A stretch of 64,000 bases of DNA from the NCBI GenBank assembly GCA_964017155.1, contig OZ024867.1:26838609-26902608 (forward strand), written 5' to 3'. This DNA is from Oasisia sp. SBJ-2009. Taxonomy: Eukaryota; Annelida; Polychaeta; Sabellida; Siboglinidae. The notes beneath the pieces are model-generated. The model ran no database searches, was not told the DNA's origin, and saw only the letters and a program-made list of their open reading frames with translations. Positions 59,083 through 64,000 of the stretch are shown here, piece by piece (within the stretch, counting starts at the first letter, position 1; every line of letters starts with the position of its first letter). Both the position numbers and the translations under genes were made by a program.

Positions 59083-59190
59083 TCCAGGATATGTATGAGG
59101 TCGTCTGTCACAGTGGCTGCTCTACTGTCGTCTATGAATTGGTTCGTGACTACATACGGGACAAACGTCTTATAGAGTAGAGTGTAAGAG
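59083..59190 (-). CDS. Possible minus-strand exon, 108 nt
   Basis: Acceptor TTATATTTAG, donor GA|GTAACG, 36 codons, phase 2 to 2, open throughout (YTLLYKTFVPYVVTNQFIDD and onward). Its LLYKTF start resembles the ILYQ(V/L)T start of the twin terminal exons. It does not fit the phase between exons C and D, so it may be an exon relic. Confidence 0.35.
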
Positions 59191-59670
59191 CTAAATATAA
59201 ATCAACTACTCAACATACCGTCAATGACCGTGCGTATTAAATTGAGAACATATCACAACAAATGCTCTCAAATGGACGTGGTTCTACTGAGTGTAGTAAA
59301 CAATACCTCAGTTACCAGAATACAGTCATGACCCCAGCCCTTCCACAAAAATGGCTTTAAGCATACAATATATAATTGTTGTGTTGTCATCAACTTGTAA
59401 TCTACTAAGCAGCTGGTTTGATATTTTAGATAGTTATTATTATTATTATCATTATTTTCCATTAATACCTTTGGATGCGAACAGCAAAATATTGTCTTTG
59501 AGTGCATTTAAAATGATTAAAATATGTGTATTTGAAGGATTAATATGATGGTTTCACGTCCACACAAGGGACATCCTTATTCATACAAATGAAGTCGCTA
59601 TTCTCAGAAGATCGCCCTATAGAATACATATTATGACGGGAGACATATTAATAACACTAACAGTACTTAC

Positions 59671-59795
59671 CCGTTGTGCGACAATTTAGGTCACAGCTGA
59701 CGCCCACCACTGCGATGCGATAGAACATCGTCCCATTGTATGCTCCAACATCGTCAATGGTTCGGTCTCCTCCAGTCAGTTCTATTCAGACGACA
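59671..59795 (-). pseudogene. Minus-strand exon C: YWTD blade with TGA
   Basis: Acceptor GTTTCTTGCAG, phase 2 in; donor CGG|GTAAGT, phase 1 out; 125 nt. After the TGA at 59786-59788 it reads IELTGGDRTIDDVGAYNG, then MFYRIAVVGVSCDLNC. The stop sits where a V-x-R-I pattern predicts Arg, consistent with CGA to TGA decay. Confidence 0.6.
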
Positions 59796-60422
59796 CTGCA
59801 AGAAACAGAGAAACATCCTGTCAGCTACGAAAACAAACTTGTGTATACCTGATTGTCCCGTCATAGTATCAACAGCCTTGCAACGTGGTCCATCAAATCG
59901 TCAAAATGGATACATAACTAATATAATTACTGGACATCACATGTCCTTTGATATATCGGTTCAAAATATTTTTTTCAGACATCCAGTTCAGATAGTTGGC
60001 TTAGGAAACGCCTGCATGCATCAATGAGTCATTTTTCAAAAAAGCTACATGCATATTGATGCGTCTAGTAGGTCGCGGTCTGCCTACGTCACTATCTCTA
60101 CAGAGGTTTTGCTAAGCAGTTGGTCACGTGATGTATAGGTCAATTTAGACGTTGGTAAAAACTGACGTATTGCATCCCTTAGTTACAAAAACTATTTAAA
60201 TACATTATAACATAACATTATTATATTCGTTACATGCTGGTTATTACAGGTTATTCGTCCTGCCTTGCAAGGATCCACGAAACGATTGAAATATTTAATT
60301 GCATGAGTGACTTGGCGTATTGTAATCGTCAATGCACCGATGTGATTTTTATTAAGCAGCATTGTGCAAGTCATTACGTATGATACTATGGGTTTTTGGT
60401 AAGTAATGGAAAGATGTGTTAC

Positions 60423-60569
60423 CATCCCGGGTTGCTCTCTACGTAACAAGCAACATCATTGACAATGACTAGATCCCGCGGTACACCGCTCGTGATGTAG
60501 ACTTGTCTGTGGTGGCCGAAGTAGTCGGAACATTCGATGTGCTTCAAGTCTGAAACACCATCACTGAAA
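60423..60569 (-). CDS. Minus-strand exon B: YWTD blade
   Basis: Acceptor TTAGCTACAG (or the AG six bases upstream, same phase), donor GGATG|GTAACA, phase 2 to 2, 147 nt, open. It encodes FSDGVSDLKHIECSDYFG, then RQVYITSGVPRDLVIVNDVA: the Ser/Thr-Asp-Gly...Ile-Glu...Arg...Gly-x-Pro-x-Asp-Leu...spacing of an LDL-receptor class B repeat. Confidence 0.65.
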
Positions 60570-61067
60570 CTGTAGCTAAAGAATAAATACATATAAAATA
60601 TCATGTCAACATATGTATCACAAACTGCAATTAAACCAGGTTTAGAAGTATGGTTTGCGTTCGCTGCATTATGCGACACTACTGAATATGAGAACAGTTT
60701 TACATTAACGCAACTGCTGGGTTTTGATAAGTGTATATTTGTTTATCTTTTTGCGAGACATTTCAACTCTCATGTGACGAGGAAGATAGTATATGCTGTT
60801 TGATGACTGGTGTCAACATGAATCTTGACCACATATACTGAGTGCGCAAACAAATTGACATAAAAACACACTCGAAAACGTATAAAGTAGTTTGATATAA
60901 CATAGAATATGATTGAGAATGGTCAACTACACATGGGATGAAACTAGCTTAACACTAGTGTCAAATCGTTTTATATTTGGCTGTTCAAAAAAGATGATCT
61001 GAACAGAATGACGTCATTATGGCCAATAATCAGTGCATAACCCAGGGCAACGTTTCACAACACTTAC

Positions 61068-61219
61068 ATCCATCTGCCTAACATATTCTCTTCTTATCGT
61101 TGTTGATGGCAACCGACGACACATGCACTAATCCTGTTGATACTATCTCTGTGACATCATTTCTGTCCAGATCAGTTTTGTAGATACGAAGAGGACCATG
61201 TGTCGCATAAAACATCAAC
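61068..61219 (-). pseudogene. Minus-strand exon A: YWTD blade with TAG
   Basis: Acceptor ATAACTTTTAG, phase 2 in; donor GGAT|GTAAGT, phase 1 out; 152 nt. It encodes LMFYATHGPLRIYKTDLDRN, then a Gly-Leu-x-His...Val-Ala-Ile strand, then KKRIC-stop-ADG. The TAG (61078-61080) replaces the conserved Trp of the YW(T/A)D motif. Confidence 0.6.
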
Positions 61220-61520
61220 CTAAAAGTTATATTTAAGATATGTTAGCAATAAGTGGACGGCACCTTGTGATATAAATAGCTAAGATCACATTATATTTTC
61301 CACAGTCGACCATTACAAACTTTGCTTTGTTGGATAGAAAGTGCTTACTATGTACGTCCTGTATCCTTTTTTCCAGAACGTCAAACATTATTCAACATAC
61401 TTAGCGTGAACAAACCCCATAATTTATTTTCAGAACAATAAACCGAAACCTGTCATACGTTAATTATATCCTAATATGATGACTGATTTTAATCGCACGT
61501 GCGAACGCACGCACTCACGC

Positions 61521-61522
<2 letters not shown>

Positions 61523-61595
<73 letters not shown>
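61523..61595. repeat. (CA)n microsatellite
   Basis: About 72 bp of pure (CA)n. Confidence 0.98.
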
Positions 61596-61596
<1 letters not shown>

Positions 61597-62125
61597 ACTA
61601 TACTACAAATTGACTTTCTTTGGAAATATGATTCGCGAATACAGGGTGAACAATTGTTCAGTCGGATGTCGCCAGTACAGCCCGTAATGTTAGTTCAGTT
61701 ATGTTTGTATAATTTTATTCAGAAGGGTTACTTATTATCCGTAAACATAAATGACCAAATAAATACACAGTCTAGGTATACTTAATTGTTGCAGGACGGG
61801 CCATGTTTAAATGTTAGTATAATCGAAATACCAATATGTAAATAATAATTATGTTTTGTATTGTTATACAAACAATGTGGCTTCCCACTTAAACAACATT
61901 AAATTTGTGCATACGTGAGAGTCACCTTGTCCAACTTTATGTTGTGCCCGAGTAGTCAAATATGGAAGAAATAATGAACTCTCAAAATGACATGTGCGGC
62001 CGTACTGTTTGGGGGCACCACCAGAACACTTTCAGCGACCCGAATGTCACAACTGCCAACCAGTTTGAACAGCCTTTGTATGTATCTGCCTAAGTTTAGT
62101 AGCAAGACTGCACGTGTTACGTTAC
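61596..62125. other. Intron between minus-strand exons Z and A
   Basis: No other feature. The + strand frame at 61987-62217 is a shadow of exon Z. Confidence 0.5.
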
Positions 62126-62246
62126 CTCGAGTTGCGATCTACGGCCAAACCACTACCGCTACTGTTGACGACTGTCGTTCTCACACCCCTCTCCAACGCA
62201 TACGTTTCAACCCATGAATCGGCAATGAAATGGAGTTGTTTTTCTA
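62126..62246 (-). CDS. Minus-strand exon Z: YWTD blade
   Basis: Acceptor ATGAACCAG (weak pyrimidine tract), phase 1 in; donor GAG|GTAACG, phase 2 out; 121 nt, open. It encodes KQLHFIADSWVETYALERGV, then VVNSSGSGLAVDRNSR. The F-I-A-D-S and Gly-Leu-Ala-Val-Asp spacing is that of an LDL-receptor class B blade. It joins exon A in frame. Confidence 0.6.
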
Positions 62247-62906
62247 CTGGTTCATGGATTAGCTGTTTAATAGCTGTCCCCGTAGAGAAAACAACATACT
62301 ATGTACATTATAGATTTGTATCCCGCTAGTAATCGTCAACACTGCATGTCTGACGAAAGCAGAATTGACAGCTCCAGAATCTCTCATCACAATCTCAAAT
62401 TTACATGTGATCTTCTCCACGCTTTATCTTCATCAATACTTAAATGCACATAACATGGTTAATACTTTTTTTTACAGAAAACAAAACAATTATGTGTTCC
62501 TCCTCTTTATTGTGATGGCAAATATTTTTTAGATATTAAAAAGTTTATTTTAATAGATAGATTGAAATGTCTGAGAGCTGCGCTGGATCTTAACGTTAAG
62601 TTTCAGTGTATATGAAATACTACTATTTAATTAATTTGCAATAGGCTACATTATGTCAACTGTCAGCCAGAAATCGTATGCTATATAAACAATTGTCATA
62701 TTTTTATCACGCTGATTTGTTAATGTCATATACACAATTTCAAAAATGGTAGCTATATGAATGTATGTCGGTCTCTTTTGATGAATGTATGTATGTTTCT
62801 CTATCAGTCTGTCGGGCCTGGTTCCAGCAGTTTATTCATTTTGTTGTATTTAGCACATATACTAATTCTTATTATTATATATGAACCGAATAACATGAAT
62901 GTTAAC
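62247..62906. other. Non-coding stretch
   Basis: AT-rich. Upstream exons of the minus-strand gene were not found here. Confidence 0.45.
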
Positions 62907-62952
62907 ACACACACAAGCACACACACAAACACAAACACACACACACACACAC

Positions 62953-63036
<84 letters not shown>

Positions 63037-63069
63037 TATATAATATATAATATATAGATACATATATGT

Positions 63070-63126
<57 letters not shown>

Positions 63127-63336
63127 ATGTATGTGTGTATGTGTGTATGTGTGTATGTGTGTATGTGTGTATGTGTGTATATGTGTATGTGTGTATGTGT
63201 GTATGTGTGTATGTGTGTATGTGTGTATGTGTGTATGTGTGTATGTGTGTATGTGTGTATGTGTGTATGTGTGTATGTGTGTATGTGTGTATGTGTGTAT
63301 GTGTGTATGTGTGTATGTGTGTGTGTGTGTGCGCGC

Positions 63337-63417
<81 letters not shown>
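62907..63417. repeat. Compound (CA)n-(TA)n-(TGTGTATG)n-(TG)n-(GC)n-(TG)n tract
   Basis: A stepwise series of alternating purine-pyrimidine repeats: (CA) to about 62955, (TA) 62957-63120 with short interruptions, an octamer ladder 63121-63318, (TG)n, about ten GC at 63331-63350, then (TG)n to 63417. Thr-His and Cys-Val frames are artefacts. Confidence 0.97.
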
Positions 63418-63418
<1 letters not shown>

Positions 63419-64000
63419 ATATTGTACTATTGCTTTCGCAGGCCATACTTCATTTTCATTAGATTCATAATAACTTCTGAATATTTTGCAATCGAAGTGC
63501 AAACGTCGAGACCCAGCAAATGTGCATACGCAACTTCAAGCGTATTTAGTCATACTAATCATATTACATAATCTATATATATAATCAATATTAATGTGCC
63601 GCACTCAATTACTTGCCATCTCGTTTGTATCCAACTAACAATAGAGTAAGTTTAAGTAACAAAATAGAAACAAATGACGGTAACTTAATGGAATTCTTCT
63701 TCTTTTTGTTCGCATTTTTCGACTTGTTGGGGTCAGCGACCGGATTTCTTGATTTATTACAAAATGATACAATGTAAACTGTTTTACACGACAACCATAT
63801 GCATGTTGTATGATACAATGATACTACGGATGCTATATTACAAGATGATACAATGGATGCCTTTGTACACGATGATACAATGGATGCTCTGTTACAATGA
63901 TCCTGTGAATTCGTTTACATATAACAGTCAACTTGCCTGTTTCTAAGAGAGTCGTCGCGTTGGAGCCATCCAACGAAGCTTGTCTGATTCTTGTGTATTC
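63418..64000. other. Right edge, non-coding
   Basis: A short degenerate ~32-bp repeat with GATACAATGGATGC words at about 63760-63900. No gene supported. Confidence 0.5.

Larger units (their letters stand above)
58222..62246 (-). pseudogene. Decayed extracellular YWTD (LDL-receptor class B)-type gene
   Basis: Minus-strand exons in order: 62246-62126, 61219-61068, 60569-60423, 59795-59671, 58527-58222, with further possible exons at 59190-59083, 49923-49620 and 43785-43482. The first four read as consecutive blades of a YWTD beta-propeller; the fifth is Cys-rich. Phases match at Z to A (2), B to C (2) and C to D (1), but not at A to B. In-frame TAG (61078-61080), TGA (59786-59788) and TAG (49782-49784) interrupt otherwise good protein similarity. 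The product would be secreted or a cell-surface receptor. The N-terminal part lies beyond the seen exons. Gene identity is not recognised beyond the fold. Confidence 0.55.

Overview
The window is eukaryotic and almost certainly from an invertebrate animal. It has split genes with GT-AG introns, a NACHT-LRR (NLR-like) receptor gene, fragments of an LDL-receptor class B (YWTD) type extracellular protein, a decayed Ty3/gypsy-type retroelement, and a very high load of micro-, mini- and satellite repeats. A marine lophotrochozoan, perhaps a mollusc, is my best guess. That is an inference from gene style; no sequence here names the species.

Left part, 1-19.6 kb: no convincing gene. It is a repeat landscape: a 2-kb (TCTGTG)n tract at the window edge; two direct copies (plus a diverged third) of a ~650-bp dispersed repeat flanking a 15-bp AT-rich array; a 7.5-kb satellite of 20-bp units with higher-order periods of 600, ~2180 and ~3020 bp; and long (CA)n and (TA)n tracts.

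Middle, 19.8-38.75 kb, + strand: the main gene. I reconstruct 13 exons whose phases close exactly (3315 nt, 1104 codons plus stop). The order is: N-terminal domain resembling the CXorf38/DUF4559 family (exons 1-5), short coiled coil (exon 6), a complete NACHT/winged-helix block in one 1.6-kb exon (exon 7), single-LRR exons all joined in phase 2 (exons 8-12), and a charged helical C-terminus (exon 13). It is likely a cytosolic innate-immune sensor or signalling ATPase. Its 9.7-kb intron 7 contains the dead retroelement (26.8-29.9 kb) and a foldback-type inverted-repeat element (32.2-34.5 kb). A 234-bp tandem duplication downstream supplies two AATAAA signals.

Right part, 43.5-62.3 kb, - strand: exons of an extracellular YWTD-propeller-type gene followed by a cysteine-rich exon and possible NTR-like terminal exons. 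Several exons carry in-frame stops where the family pattern expects sense codons, so I call it a pseudogene. Two terminal exons of identical length (304 nt) lie 6 kb apart, one intact and one with a TAG. Between the exons lie a perfect (CAGT)208 array, a 972-bp tandem duplication with CTGT/CTGC arrays, a 39-bp satellite with a 21-unit (819-bp) higher-order repeat, and a cluster of CTCF-like motifs (43.1 and 50.1-52.1 kb, also inside a dispersed repeat at 2.2 and 45 kb).

The long open reading frames over the repeat arrays are artefacts of stop-free repeats, not genes.
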